From Flavobacterium xueshanense (GTDB lineage: Bacteria > Bacteroidota > Bacteroidia > Flavobacteriales > Flavobacteriaceae): a stretch of DNA of 64,000 nt. The translations under genes were made by a program, and so were the position numbers. This document shows, piece by piece, positions 46,154 through 56,157 of this stretch (position 1 is the first letter of the stretch; the number at the start of each line of letters is the position of its first letter). The stretch lies in assembly GCF_900112975.1 (NCBI RefSeq), contig NZ_FONQ01000004.1, forward strand, positions 62,001 through 126,000, written 5' to 3'. The notes beneath the pieces are model-generated. The model had not been told where the DNA came from. It ran no database searches and saw nothing but the letters and a program-made list of their open reading frames with translations.

Positions 46154-47968
46154 TTAAAAATCAAATTTATAGTTCACGCCTAAAATCACCTGAAAACCTT
46201 GAACTGGATAATTCAGCCATTTTTCATAGGCATTATTAGTAATATTATTAGCTCTCGCAAAAGCGGTCAATCGGTCGCTGTATTTGAATCCTACATTTGC
46301 ATTTACATCAAAATAAGATTTTAAAGTAAAAGGACCCGGCTGAACTACATATATTAAATCAGTATTTATCTGAAAATCTTTTCGCTCGCCTACGTAAAAC
46401 ACATTTGCACCAGCGAACCATTTCTCAGTGATATTAAAATCAAGATTTGAACTTATTTTTATAGTAGGCAGATTCCAAGCTTCTTGCTCAAAATCATTGG
46501 TGTATTTACTGAAAATTCCATTGATTCCAAAAGACACATCGTCAGAAAAATCGGCTTTTAGTTCTCCGTAAAAACTTAATGTTTTCATATCGTCATACAC
46601 CACTTGAAAGGAATTTCCAAACGCATAATCTTCATTACCCGCATTTTCATTGTAATCATTGCTTCTAAACAGGGCTTTATTTCTTTCGTTGACGTATGAA
46701 GCTTTTACATTATAGCTTACATTGTTAGTTAATTTCCCTTTTAATCCGGCAAAAACATCATACTGCTGATCTGTTGGTGTCACACTCAATGTTGGGGATA
46801 AAAACGGATTTTCGTCCACAAAATCCTGATATGAATTTTGTTTCAAGTTCCCTTCGGCACCAGTATAAAAAATCATCAAATCGCCAACTACTTTATACGA
46901 AGCATTGAATTTTGGATAAATATAAATGGAATTACTACTGTTTTGATTGTCCATGCTATATATAAATGCGGCACCAATATTTAGCGTCCAGTCGTTCTCC
47001 TGCATCACAAAACTTGGTGAGATTCCGAAATTTGTAAAGCCGTATTTCATGGCTTCTGTATTAGTATTTAAATAATTTTTCTTAAAACTTCCCCCTACAT
47101 AATCTACAATTAAATCCGTTTTCACAGCACTTTCCATTACGTCAAATTCAATAGTAGGCTTTGCATAAAATCGATTTTCAGAAGATCCGGAAGAATCCGA
47201 AAAATGGTTGTATTTAATACTTGTTTTGTTTAAAATACTTTCGTTAAAAGCTACATTTCCGCCTAACGATATGGTTCTGTATGTTTGCTGCGGATCAATT
47301 GCATTAATCAACATCACTTGATCCTGAGCTGATAAAGTACTACCAAATTCTGAAGGCAATCCATACCAGTTATAAATTTGGTTTTGGTACCCTAAATCCA
47401 AATTCCATGACACTTCTTTTTGATTTGAACCGTACATCAAGTTCAGAGAGGTATCATAAAAACGATTTTCTAACGCTACATTTTTGATTCCGCCTTCTGA
47501 CGAATGATGACGAAACATCCCGCCAACATAATCCGTATTATTAAGATCGTGATTTAAGAATAATTCGCCAATAAAAGTTCCGTAATTCCCAACACCAAAA
47601 GTGGCATAATTTTTAAATAAATGCGCTTGTTTTTCTTTCTCTACTCCTTCTGCTTTTCCTTTGGATGGGGTAAACGTTGAAGCTACCGGAAAAGAAAAAA
47701 TGGAATATTTAATGATTTCTTTTTTGGCATTTCCTTCCTCATCCAGTTCTGGAATTTCTTTGACTTTGAAAGCATCCGAAATTTTTGGCGTATACGGTTT
47801 TACAACATTTACTGTTTCGGTGCCTATTTGCTCTTTCTTTTGTGCAAAAGAAAATTGAGAGAGCAAAAGAAACAAAATCCCCACCGCCACTCTCCCCGAA
47901 GTTAAGGGTGTCATGAATGTTACTATCGTATTAATAAATGATGTTTTATTTTTATCTTTAAATGTCAT
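46154..47968 (-). CDS. Plug-less TonB-dependent-receptor-like barrel
   Basis: The 604-aa outer-membrane protein has a signal peptide (VGILFLLLSQFSFAQ, about 29-43) and then mostly barrel strands, ending GFQVILGVNYKFDF with a terminal Phe, as in TonB-dependent receptors. It lacks the usual ~120-residue plug domain. Instead it has a short linker, TVNVVKPYTPKISDAFKVKE, and then goes into the barrel. Such proteins are common in Bacteroidota beside large TPR proteins, as here with only a PhzF gene between. Role unknown; the start could also be Met19. Confidence 0.82.
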   Translation of the reverse strand: MTFKDKNKTSFINTIVTFMTPLTSGRVAVGILFLLLSQFSFAQKKEQIGTETVNVVKPYTPKISDAFKVKEIPELDEEGNAKKEIIKYSIFSFPVASTFTPSKGKAEGVEKEKQAHLFKNYATFGVGNYGTFIGELFLNHDLNNTDYVGGMFRHHSSEGGIKNVALENRFYDTSLNLMYGSNQKEVSWNLDLGYQNQIYNWYGLPSEFGSTLSAQDQVMLINAIDPQQTYRTISLGGNVAFNESILNKTSIKYNHFSDSSGSSENRFYAKPTIEFDVMESAVKTDLIVDYVGGSFKKNYLNTNTEAMKYGFTNFGISPSFVMQENDWTLNIGAAFIYSMDNQNSSNSIYIYPKFNASYKVVGDLMIFYTGAEGNLKQNSYQDFVDENPFLSPTLSVTPTDQQYDVFAGLKGKLTNNVSYNVKASYVNERNKALFRSNDYNENAGNEDYAFGNSFQVVYDDMKTLSFYGELKADFSDDVSFGINGIFSKYTNDFEQEAWNLPTIKISSNLDFNITEKWFAGANVFYVGERKDFQINTDLIYVVQPGPFTLKSYFDVNANVGFKYSDRLTAFARANNITNNAYEKWLNYPVQGFQVILGVNYKFDF

Positions 47969-48019
47969 GTTTTATTTTTTTACTTCTTAATTTGTAATTC
48001 GTCCTTCCTAATCTTCAAT

Positions 48020-48883
48020 TTATACTTCCCATTCGCCTTTTGCAATGAATTGCGTTTTGCCACCAATTTTTATCTCAAAATGATCATTCGTCAATTTCCC
48101 ATCAAAATAAATCTGGGAAGGTCTGTTTATAAAATCGCCCTGATGATTGATAATTTGGATTTCCGGCTCATTATATTTTAAAAGAAAAGCCTGTAAACAA
48201 GTGCTTGCACTTCCCGTTGCCGCATCTTCAATAAGTTGATTGTTTTCAATACACAGCATTCTGCTACTGAGTTTTGCATCTTCTAAACAATAAAAATATA
48301 ACGCTCTATGATTGGTTTTGCAATGCTCGCGTAACCATTCGTTCATTTTATCCTTATCCAAAATCAAATTCTCCAATGCTTTTATATTTTTGACAGGAAC
48401 AATTACAAAAGCGCTTCCTGTAGTCACCTCCTGAACAGGAAATTTAGCGTCGAAATCAGTATTGCTTAAATTGCTGAACGATTCAAAATCCTCTGCTGAA
48501 AAAGTATCCAAAAATTTCGGCTGAGCAGCCTGCAGCCAAACCAAATCTCCCGATTGATTCACTGGAATTTCACCAATTGGAACCGATAATGTAATCTTTT
48601 CAGGTTGGTGCTCAAATATCTTATTCATTAAAACCCATGAAGTTCCAATAATTGGGTGACCGGCGAACTTCATTTCGTGCTCTGGAGTAAAAATTCTGAT
48701 GGTTGCCGAATTGTTTTCAGCATTAAGCTCGGTGATAAAAGTGCTTTCCGCAAAGTTTGTTTCTCGCGCAATTTCCTGCATCTGCTTGTCAGTTAATGAA
48801 TCGGCACCTGAAAAAACTGCGAGTTGATTTCCCGCATATTTTTTTTCTGCAAAAACATCAACGATATAAAAAGATAGACTCAT
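48020..48883 (-). CDS. PhzF-family isomerase-like protein
   Basis: The 287-aa protein has the PhzF/diaminopimelate-epimerase-like fold of two matching halves. The catalytic Glu is in ETNFAESTFI near residues 41-50. EHEMKFAGHPIIGTSWVLM and DAATGSASTCLQAFLL are the conserved segments of the family. In phenazine producers PhzF isomerises DHHA; elsewhere the substrates are unknown, and there are no phenazine genes here. Cytoplasmic. Confidence 0.92.
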   Translation of the reverse strand: MSLSFYIVDVFAEKKYAGNQLAVFSGADSLTDKQMQEIARETNFAESTFITELNAENNSATIRIFTPEHEMKFAGHPIIGTSWVLMNKIFEHQPEKITLSVPIGEIPVNQSGDLVWLQAAQPKFLDTFSAEDFESFSNLSNTDFDAKFPVQEVTTGSAFVIVPVKNIKALENLILDKDKMNEWLREHCKTNHRALYFYCLEDAKLSSRMLCIENNQLIEDAATGSASTCLQAFLLKYNEPEIQIINHQGDFINRPSQIYFDGKLTNDHFEIKIGGKTQFIAKGEWEV

Positions 48884-48964
48884 TCAATTTGTTTTTTTGG
48901 CTTTCGATTATTTAAAAATTTATGCTTGATTTAAGTTGTTTTCCAACTTCCAAACCTTGATTTT

Positions 48965-51900
48965 TTATTTTGTTATCGATGAATTTGTTTTGGATTCTTC
49001 CGCCTTTATAGCGTTCAATTCTCTTTGTGCATCTGAAACTACATCCGGAAAATCAGTGAAATTTTGAATTACATTTTCTAAAATATAGGTTGCCTGATAA
49101 CTGTCTTTCAGTCCGTAAAAGTTTTTCGCCATCAAGACTAAACCTTTGGCTCCAAAATATTTATAGCTGGAATAATTCTTCGCTAATTTTTGAACTGCAG
49201 TATTGGAAGCTTCAAATTTATCGTCTTTATTTTTAAAATAAGCATCATAATACAATGCTTCAGCTGCTAATTCCCCTTTGGCAATCGTCATTAATTTTGC
49301 ATAAGCAACTTTCGCCTTCGCTTCATCACCCGTTTCAATTGCCGCACGTGCAATGATAATTTGTGCATCACTTTTTACATTGTCATCCGTTTTTGGATTT
49401 ATCAAAACCTTCTCGGCATAAATACCTGAATTCGGATAATCTTTTTTATCGTAATACAATTTCATTAAGTTCGATTGTGCAAATGTTTTGTTCTGAGAAG
49501 TATCCGCTTCATTTTCTAAACGAGTCAAAATCAGAATTGCTTTTTGATCTTCTTTGTTTTTAAGGAAGATTTGAGCCAATCTTGACAACGATTGTTCTGT
49601 AAATTCACTTCTGGATTGTGCAGCTACATACTCATAATTAGGTATGGATTTGCTTTCTGACCCTTCAGCATAATACAATTGCGCGAGGTAATAATTAGCT
49701 TTCAAAGCATGAATCCCGCGAGGGAATTGATTTACATAACCGCTAAATCCTGCAATTGCCTGTTTAACGTTATTTTGTTGAAATTGTTTTTCAGCGGCTT
49801 CATACGTGTCATTATCCAATTCTGCATCCGTTACAGCAACAAAATCCAATGTACGAACCCAAGTTGCATATTCATCTACTCTACCATTGTCCACATAAAT
49901 TAATCTAGCAGTCGCAACCGCTTCTAAAGCTTCCGGAGTTCTAGGAAAATCAGCCGCAACTTTTTTAAATTTCAACAATGCCTGCTCGTCTTTATCAGTG
50001 TTATAATAAACCAATCCCTGACGCAAAATAGATCTGGAAGTGAAAGATCCTTTTTTAAATTCCGCATTTAATCGGTCGTATGTTTTTACAGCAAGATCAT
50101 TTTTATTCTCAGCAACATAGGTATTTGCCAATTCAAAAAGCGCATCGTCTCTGTATTCTGATTTTGGATACAATTGTAAAAAAGCATTTATCTCATCAAT
50201 TTTCTTATCGTTTTTAGCCATAAATCCATAGGAAATTGCTTTTTGGAAATACGCATAATCCGCATCTACACTTTTAGATTCGATTACTTTAGTATACGCC
50301 TCCATTGCGGGACCGTATTTTGAAGTCACAAAACGGCAATCCGCTAAACGCAAATACGAATCATTCAAACGCACTTTATCCGAAGGCGCTTTTTCTATTT
50401 GTTTTTGGAAATAATCACCTGCTTGGTCGTACTCTTTCAATTTAAAATACGTGTAAGCAATATTGTAATTACTATTTTTAAATTCCGGTGTTGTTGCGGC
50501 TTGATTTGAACCAATGAATTGCTTGAAACTCAATAACGCCTCTTTGAAATCATTTAAAACATATTCAGACTCTCCTTTCCAGAAAGTAGCTCGGGCATTA
50601 AAAACCGCATCTTTCTGTTCACTTATAGATTTAGTGAACATTTTCAATGCTTCTGGGTAATTTCCATCGGTGTATAATTCTAAACCTCTATAAAAAAGTA
50701 CTTTTTGATACGCTAATTTATTTTCAGGCGCTTTATTTTTTTCTAATAAAATTAAAGCTTCTTTGTAGTTTTTAGAAGAAATATAAGAATCTATCAATAA
50801 TTTTTCAACCTCAGAACGGCTCCCATTGTCTGGATATTTATTCAAAAAAACTTGCAAAACAGCCGGTACACTTTGATACGAATTCCCTAATTCATAACTT
50901 AATTTGGCATAATTCAAGCTTGCATCTTCTCGAATTGCAGCATCAAAACTCATTTCCGAAGCATTTTTGAACGCATTCAAGGCCTGTTGCTTTTTATCTG
51001 TATTCAGGTAACTTTCTCCCAAGTGATAATAGGCATTTTGTGCTACTAAATCTTTCCCGCCAATGATTTTATTGAACTGCGAAATCGCATTTTCATATTC
51101 TTTTTGTTTGTAATACGCATAACCCAATTGGTAAAAATCCGTATTATTCCATTTCCCTTTTTTTCCTTTATAATCTACTAAATATGGAATTGCATTATCG
51201 TATTTTTTTAAATTAAAATAACTTTCGCCAATGATTTTATTAAGTTCTGATTTTTCCAAAGGAGTTGATTTAGCCATTGCTTTCTGCCCCAAATCAATTG
51301 CTTTTTGGAAATTCCCCAACTTAAAATTCATATCTGCCTGATAATAGGAAAGCTTTTCTTTGTACTTCTCTTCGCCCGAAACTTCGTCAAAATACTTCGT
51401 TGCCTGCTTGTAATCATCACCTTCATAAGCCATAAATCCCAAGTAATATTTGGCTTGAGAACCATATTCAGCAGAGTTAACGACTTTATTCAAATATACT
51501 GTAGCTTCTTTTTTCTTTTTGGCGTTAAAAAAACTATAGCCTTTCTGGAAATTGAATTTATCTTGGTCATTTCTGCTTAAACTGCTTTCGTCTACTTTAT
51601 CAAACCATTGTAACGCTTGCGGATAATTTCCTTGGTTAAAATGATAATGTGCCACCTCAATATATGCTTGATTTTGCTTTACGCTCGTAGGATAATCTGA
51701 AACAAATTGCTCCATCAATTCATCCGCATTGGACTGATTGGTTCGAATGGCGCAATTAGCGGCATAATAGGCACAATCTGATTTCAATTCTTCAGTAGCT
51801 GCAGCTTCCTTTACTTTATTAAAAATAAGTTGCGCCGAGGCGTATTGCTCATCTTTGAATAAAGAAACCGCTTTATTAAAATCTTTAGAATCGTGAGTAT

Positions 51901-51979
51901 AAATAATTGATTTTTGTGCCGAAATACTGGCCGTTATAATAAAAAAGGATAAAAAATAGCCCCAGGAAAGTTTACGCAT
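48965..51979 (-). CDS. Large tetratricopeptide-repeat envelope protein
   Basis: A 1004-aa secreted protein: a signal peptide (LSWGYFLSFFIITASISAQ) followed by about 20-25 TPR units along the chain, for example AYYANCAIRTNQSNADELM, YYHLGESYLNTDKKQQALNAF and YAYFQKAISYGFMAKNDKK. Such helical solenoids make scaffolds for protein complexes. Located just upstream of PhzF and the plug-less barrel in the same orientation, it may work with the barrel at the outer membrane; that is inference from gene order. Confidence 0.9.
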   Translation of the reverse strand: MRKLSWGYFLSFFIITASISAQKSIIYTHDSKDFNKAVSLFKDEQYASAQLIFNKVKEAAATEELKSDCAYYAANCAIRTNQSNADELMEQFVSDYPTSVKQNQAYIEVAHYHFNQGNYPQALQWFDKVDESSLSRNDQDKFNFQKGYSFFNAKKKKEATVYLNKVVNSAEYGSQAKYYLGFMAYEGDDYKQATKYFDEVSGEEKYKEKLSYYQADMNFKLGNFQKAIDLGQKAMAKSTPLEKSELNKIIGESYFNLKKYDNAIPYLVDYKGKKGKWNNTDFYQLGYAYYKQKEYENAISQFNKIIGGKDLVAQNAYYHLGESYLNTDKKQQALNAFKNASEMSFDAAIREDASLNYAKLSYELGNSYQSVPAVLQVFLNKYPDNGSRSEVEKLLIDSYISSKNYKEALILLEKNKAPENKLAYQKVLFYRGLELYTDGNYPEALKMFTKSISEQKDAVFNARATFWKGESEYVLNDFKEALLSFKQFIGSNQAATTPEFKNSNYNIAYTYFKLKEYDQAGDYFQKQIEKAPSDKVRLNDSYLRLADCRFVTSKYGPAMEAYTKVIESKSVDADYAYFQKAISYGFMAKNDKKIDEINAFLQLYPKSEYRDDALFELANTYVAENKNDLAVKTYDRLNAEFKKGSFTSRSILRQGLVYYNTDKDEQALLKFKKVAADFPRTPEALEAVATARLIYVDNGRVDEYATWVRTLDFVAVTDAELDNDTYEAAEKQFQQNNVKQAIAGFSGYVNQFPRGIHALKANYYLAQLYYAEGSESKSIPNYEYVAAQSRSEFTEQSLSRLAQIFLKNKEDQKAILILTRLENEADTSQNKTFAQSNLMKLYYDKKDYPNSGIYAEKVLINPKTDDNVKSDAQIIIARAAIETGDEAKAKVAYAKLMTIAKGELAAEALYYDAYFKNKDDKFEASNTAVQKLAKNYSSYKYFGAKGLVLMAKNFYGLKDSYQATYILENVIQNFTDFPDVVSDAQRELNAIKAEESKTNSSITK

Positions 51980-52223
51980 TGTGATTTTATTTTAATAATT
52001 CAAATGTATTGTATTCTGAACTCTATAACGAATCCGTTTTGGCTTTTATTATGATTTTTTTTCACAGTTTGCAATTTAAGCGACATTGCGTATGATTAAT
52101 CAAATCAAGCCGCGCCAGTTTTTCATAATGTTTATAATTTTTTAAATTCTGCCTAATACAACAGAATTTATTTTGAATAGAAGCGTTATCTTCTTACTTT
52201 TACCCAATAAACAAATGCAAATT

Positions 52224-52910
52224 ATGTCACAATCCGTACTGTCTTTAAAAAATGTAACTATTTATCAAGAAGAAAAAACTATTTTAACAGAGGTAAACTT
52301 GGAGGTAAAACATGGTGAATTCCTATATATCATTGGAAAAACAGGCTCCGGAAAAAGTAGCTTAATGAAAACTTTATATGCTGATTTACCTTTAACGGAC
52401 GGAGAAGGTCATATAGTAGATTTTGATTTAGCCACTTTAAAAGAAGATGACATTCCGTTTTTGAGAAGAAAGATTGGAATCGTTTTTCAGGATTTCAAAT
52501 TACTTCCGGACCGCACTGTAAACGACAATATGCTGTTTGTACTGAAAGCAACTGGCTGGACAAACAACGTAGAAATGCAAAATAAGATTGACGAAGTTTT
52601 AACTAAAGTGGGAATGAGAGATTTTGGCAAAAAAATGCCTCATCAACTTTCTGGAGGAGAACAACAACGTGTAGCCATCGCTCGCGCTTTGCTTAACGAC
52701 CCTGAATTAATCCTTGCGGATGAACCTACAGGAAACTTAGATCCACAAACAAGCGCCGAGGTATTGGAAGTCCTAAAGAAAATCAATGCAAATGGAAAAA
52801 CCATAATTATGGCAACACACGATTATGCATTGTTAATGAAATTCCCTTCGAAAACATTAAAATGTGAAGACTCCAAAATTTTTGAAGTGATTCAGCAGCG
52901 AACAGCGTAA
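52224..52910 (+). CDS. ftsE: FtsE-like ABC transporter ATPase
   Basis: The 228-aa ATPase has Walker [11 protein letters not shown]-loop in [16 protein letters not shown], signature [15 protein letters not shown], Walker [13 protein letters not shown] and the switch His in ATHDY. FQDFKLL and the overall length place it with FtsE, which with FtsX regulates septal peptidoglycan hydrolysis in division. No ftsX is adjacent. The open frame extends to 52173, but ATG 52224 ([11 protein letters not shown]) fits the family N-terminus. Its stop overlaps the next start as TAATG. Confidence 0.88.
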   Translation: MSQSVLSLKNVTIYQEEKTILTEVNLEVKHGEFLYIIGKTGSGKSSLMKTLYADLPLTDGEGHIVDFDLATLKEDDIPFLRRKIGIVFQDFKLLPDRTVNDNMLFVLKATGWTNNVEMQNKIDEVLTKVGMRDFGKKMPHQLSGGEQQRVAIARALLNDPELILADEPTGNLDPQTSAEVLEVLKKINANGKTIIMATHDYALLMKFPSKTLKCEDSKIFEVIQQRTA

Positions 52911-53800
52911 TGCTTTCGATACTAATTCCGGTTTATAATTACAATGTTTATCCGCTGGTTTCGGAGTTGCACAAACAATGTTTAGATTGCGGAATAACGT
53001 TTGAAATTTTGTGCCAAGACGACGCTTCACAATCAAGTTTGAATGCATTTAATGAGCATGTAAATGCATTACCAAATTGCAGTTTTGTCTCCTTAAAAGA
53101 AAATCTAGCACATCGTGAAAACAGAAACTCCCTCGCTGAGCAAGCAAAATTTGATTATTTGCTTTTTATCGACGGGGACTCTATAATTATTCATGACAAT
53201 TACATAAAAAAATACATTGAAAACCTTCATGATTTTGATGTTGTTTATGGAGGTAGGTTGAATCCTGAAAAATGTCCTTCCGACAACCAAAAACTACGTT
53301 GGAAATACGGAAGATTTATTGAAGACAAATTCGCCGAAAACCGAAAGAAACAACCGTATCAATCGTTACTTTTTAATAATACCGTAATTAAAAAAGAGTG
53401 TTTCAACAAAGTAAAATTTGATAAAGACACAAAAAAATACGGTCATGATGACACTCTACTTTCGTATCAATTGAGTGTATTACAAGTGAAAATAAATCAT
53501 ATTGAAAATCCAGTTGAACATGGACATATTGATACTAATTTAGTTTATCTGAATAAAACCAAAGAGTCTTTAGAGAATTTGATTTTGTTATACGAAGAAG
53601 AAAAAATTGATATTGAATTCGTAAGACTAATTCAACTGTATCATTTTTTAAAAAGAATAAAATCCGCTTTTATCATTTCAAAAATACATACACTTTTTGA
53701 AAAATATCTAGTACAAAATTTGACTGGAAACAATCCTGATTTAGTTCTTTTTAATTGGTTTCGAGTTGGCTATTTATGCTCAATAAATCAGAAAAATTAA
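52910..53800 (+). CDS. Family 2 glycosyltransferase
   Basis: The 296-aa enzyme has a GT-A fold: [17 protein letters not shown] at the start, CQDDASQS near 40, and the DxD-type metal site in LLFIDGDSIII near 85-95. GRLNPEKCPSDN, KYGHDDTLLSY (family ED-like motif) and a helical end follow. It transfers an activated sugar to an acceptor, probably in surface polysaccharide synthesis. It shares one base with the ftsE stop (translational coupling) and overlaps the opposing GT4 gene by four bases. Confidence 0.92.
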   Translation: MLSILIPVYNYNVYPLVSELHKQCLDCGITFEILCQDDASQSSLNAFNEHVNALPNCSFVSLKENLAHRENRNSLAEQAKFDYLLFIDGDSIIIHDNYIKKYIENLHDFDVVYGGRLNPEKCPSDNQKLRWKYGRFIEDKFAENRKKQPYQSLLFNNTVIKKECFNKVKFDKDTKKYGHDDTLLSYQLSVLQVKINHIENPVEHGHIDTNLVYLNKTKESLENLILLYEEEKIDIEFVRLIQLYHFLKRIKSAFIISKIHTLFEKYLVQNLTGNNPDLVLFNWFRVGYLCSINQKN

Positions 53801-54888
53801 TTCTTTTTGATTCCAATAAATAAGTGGTTCCAAGTTGCCATAATAGCATCGATATGATATTTTTCACTTGCTAATTTTGCGTTTTTTCCCAGTTCTCTTC
53901 TTAATGTAGTATTTTCGATTAAAGTCGCAATCGCTTTTACAAAATCTGACTCATTGCCATCTTCGATCAAAAAGCCGTCTTCGTTTTGAGAAATTATTCC
54001 TCTTGGTCCGCATGGACAATCATAGGCTACACAAGGTAATCCAGAAGCCATCGCCTCAATTAAGACCATTCCGAAACCTTCATATCGAGACGTCATTAAA
54101 TAAAATGAAGCGTCTAAATATTTTTCGTTAATATTCTGAACCGGTTCATAAAAAATAACATTATTCAAAATATTTAAATCCTCAGCCAACAATCTTAAAT
54201 TGCCGTTTTCAGTCGATTTTCCATAAATTTCAAGAATCCAATCTGAATGTTTTTGAATGACTTTTTGCCAAATTTGCAACATTCTATCCAATCCTTTTTC
54301 GTAAGTATGCCGACCAACAGCAATTACTTTCTTAGATTTTAAATCAGAAAAAGTAGTTGGTTCAAACCATAAAGGATTTGGAATTACAACACCATTTTTC
54401 ACATTCCATTCTTTCAAACTCTCCTTTGACAAGGCGACAAACTTGGTAAACCTTCTAGCAGCTAATTGTTTGAAAAGTATTTTAATCTTTGTCAAAGCAA
54501 AATACTGTGTTACTTTGCTTTCCTCAATATATTTAGAACTGTGGCACTCAAAAATAATCGGCGTGTTTATGTTTAAAATAAAAGGAATTAAATAGGCTTT
54601 TAAACCGTTATCAGAAACAATGATAACATCCGGTTGTATGGTTTTAATTTTACTTTTTAACCCTTTTGAAAAAGAATTAAAAAACTGAAAAAAGCTACCT
54701 TTTAATAGCAAATCGTGATAAAAAATAGTAGAATTAAACGAATAAAACAAAGGAGAAAAGCCTTCGTTTTGAGTTAAAATATGTACTTCATACCCTAATC
54801 TTTCTATTAGATAATTCGTTTTCACCGAAAGCACTCTGGCAACTCCGCCTTCGTTATTTATATTGGGAATAATGTAGAGAAGCTTCAT
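53797..54888 (-). CDS. Family 4 glycosyltransferase (GT-B)
   Basis: The 363-aa protein has a GT-B fold. The N-terminal Rossmann half begins LLYIIPNINNEGGVARVLSVKTNYL. The C-terminal half has VAVGRHTYEKGLDRMLQIW near 195-213 and the nucleotide-sugar Glu motif SRYEGFGMVLIEAMASGLPCVAYD near 275-298. It would be a retaining cytoplasmic enzyme that extends a lipid-linked glycan. It overlaps fdtA by four bases (ATGA), so the two are cotranscribed. Confidence 0.93.
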   Translation of the reverse strand: MKLLYIIPNINNEGGVARVLSVKTNYLIERLGYEVHILTQNEGFSPLFYSFNSTIFYHDLLLKGSFFQFFNSFSKGLKSKIKTIQPDVIIVSDNGLKAYLIPFILNINTPIIFECHSSKYIEESKVTQYFALTKIKILFKQLAARRFTKFVALSKESLKEWNVKNGVVIPNPLWFEPTTFSDLKSKKVIAVGRHTYEKGLDRMLQIWQKVIQKHSDWILEIYGKSTENGNLRLLAEDLNILNNVIFYEPVQNINEKYLDASFYLMTSRYEGFGMVLIEAMASGLPCVAYDCPCGPRGIISQNEDGFLIEDGNESDFVKAIATLIENTTLRRELGKNAKLASEKYHIDAIMATWNHLFIGIKKN

Positions 54889-55292
54889 TTTTTAGAAATC
54901 AAAAATTCATCAAAATCCCGAATATAATCTTCTTCATCGAACACATCAGATGCCAAAACTAAACAAACTGCTCCTGAGGAAAAATTTTCTAATTCTCTCC
55001 AAATCCCTGTTGGTATCAGTAATCCAACATTTGGCTTGTTCAATAAAAATGACTTTTTTACAGCACCATCTTGAAGAACAACCTCAAAACTTCCACTCAA
55101 AGCAATTAAAAGTTCTTGTTGAAGGATATGTGAATGTCCGCCTCTATAAGCGTTGCTTGGCACATCAAAAAGATAATACACACGCTTAAACTCAAATGGC
55201 AAAAAATCCTTTTGAATGAACGCTAAATTTCCTCGCGTATCTTCTACAACGGGGATTTTTAGAAGCTTTATGGCATCAAGAGTTGTTTTCAT
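54885..55292 (-). CDS. fdtA: dTDP-4-oxo-6-deoxyglucose 3,4-ketoisomerase
   Basis: The 135-aa protein is a cupin of the FdtA/QdtA/WxcM type, which moves the keto group of dTDP-4-keto-6-deoxyglucose from C4 to C3, preparing it for amination. Landmarks: VEDTRGNLAFIQ near 16-27, RVYYLFDVPSNAYRGGHSH with the catalytic His pair near 50, and GLLIPTGIWRELENFSSGAVCLVLAS. FdtB, which would use its product, is encoded 4 kb away on the same strand. Which stereo-isomer (Fuc3N or Qui3N) is made cannot be read from sequence. Confidence 0.93.
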   Translation of the reverse strand: MKTTLDAIKLLKIPVVEDTRGNLAFIQKDFLPFEFKRVYYLFDVPSNAYRGGHSHILQQELLIALSGSFEVVLQDGAVKKSFLLNKPNVGLLIPTGIWRELENFSSGAVCLVLASDVFDEEDYIRDFDEFLISKK

Positions 55293-56113
55293 TTAGTAAT
55301 TTGTTGATACGCTTTTTTTCCTTTACTAGCACTTTTCAATGCAGCAAAAACTTGATCTATTTTTATTTTATTCTGTTTAATATCAAAAAAAAGTTTCAAG
55401 AAAATCCACTTTCGATAATTATTCTTTAAAACTCGGGTCAAAAAAGCACCTTGAATATAATATCGATGTTCAAAATTTAATTTATCATCTGTTGAAACCG
55501 CCGGATGGCTGGCAATGACCTTTGGCACAATGATTATATTCTGTTTTTTCTTTTTCAAATCGGATAAAAAAATAGTTTCTTCTCCCATCATAAATGAACT
55601 TCCAAGCCCAAAATCAGTGTCAAAATTATTGTTGAATTGATTAAATATCGTTCTTTTTAAAGTTATTTCAATCGATAAAACACTAAAAACATCCAGATTA
55701 TTTACTTGCATTTTTATCTGAGAAGGATACTTTTTAAACAATAAACCATTTGAATCTTCAATTGCAAAACAAATGCTGACAGCCTCAGGATAATTGTTGT
55801 GCGCTTCCAGAATAGTGTTTTCAAAATCCTCCTTGAAAACCTCATCGTCATCGGCCAATAAAACAAGTTTTCCATGCGCATTTTGCAAACCCAAATTCCT
55901 GCTTTTTGACAACCCTTTTTCAAATGAATTCACAATTCTGACGGAGGGAAATTCTGAAACCAAAAGCGTATTCTCTGCAGTTTGATTGATAATTAAAATT
56001 AGAAATTCCGAAAAATGACTGAAAGGAAACATAGGAATCAAAAAATCCAAAGAATCCCTATTCATTGTAGCCAATACTATTTCCAGATCTCCTTTTTTAA
56101 ATTCTTTTATCAA
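55289..56113 (-). CDS. Family 2-like glycosyltransferase
   Basis: A glycosyltransferase of GT-A type: LEIVLATMNRDSLDFLIPM at the start, GLSKSRNLGLQNAHGKLVLLADDDEVF with a DDD metal-type motif, then GLGSSFMMGEETIFLSDL. The frame is open to 56251, but those residues would overlap the divergent gene and have no family likeness. TTG at 56113 is chosen because a TATATTTG -7 box lies 19 bases upstream and an A-rich leader precedes it, giving 274 aa. It overlaps fdtA by four bases. Confidence 0.8.
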   Translation of the reverse strand: MIKEFKKGDLEIVLATMNRDSLDFLIPMFPFSHFSEFLILIINQTAENTLLVSEFPSVRIVNSFEKGLSKSRNLGLQNAHGKLVLLADDDEVFKEDFENTILEAHNNYPEAVSICFAIEDSNGLLFKKYPSQIKMQVNNLDVFSVLSIEITLKRTIFNQFNNNFDTDFGLGSSFMMGEETIFLSDLKKKKQNIIIVPKVIASHPAVSTDDKLNFEHRYYIQGAFLTRVLKNNYRKWIFLKLFFDIKQNKIKIDQVFAALKSASKGKKAYQQITK

Positions 56114-56131
56114 TTTGTTATTATATTTACA

Positions 56132-56139
56132 CAAATATA
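56132..56139 (-). promoter_or_regulatory. Candidate promoter -7 box for GT2-fdtA-GT4 operon
   Basis: TATATTTG on the reverse strand lies in the 44-base gap between divergent glycosyltransferase genes and supports the TTG start at 56113. Confidence 0.45.
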
Positions 56140-56157
56140 AATAATTCAGCTTTGTAA

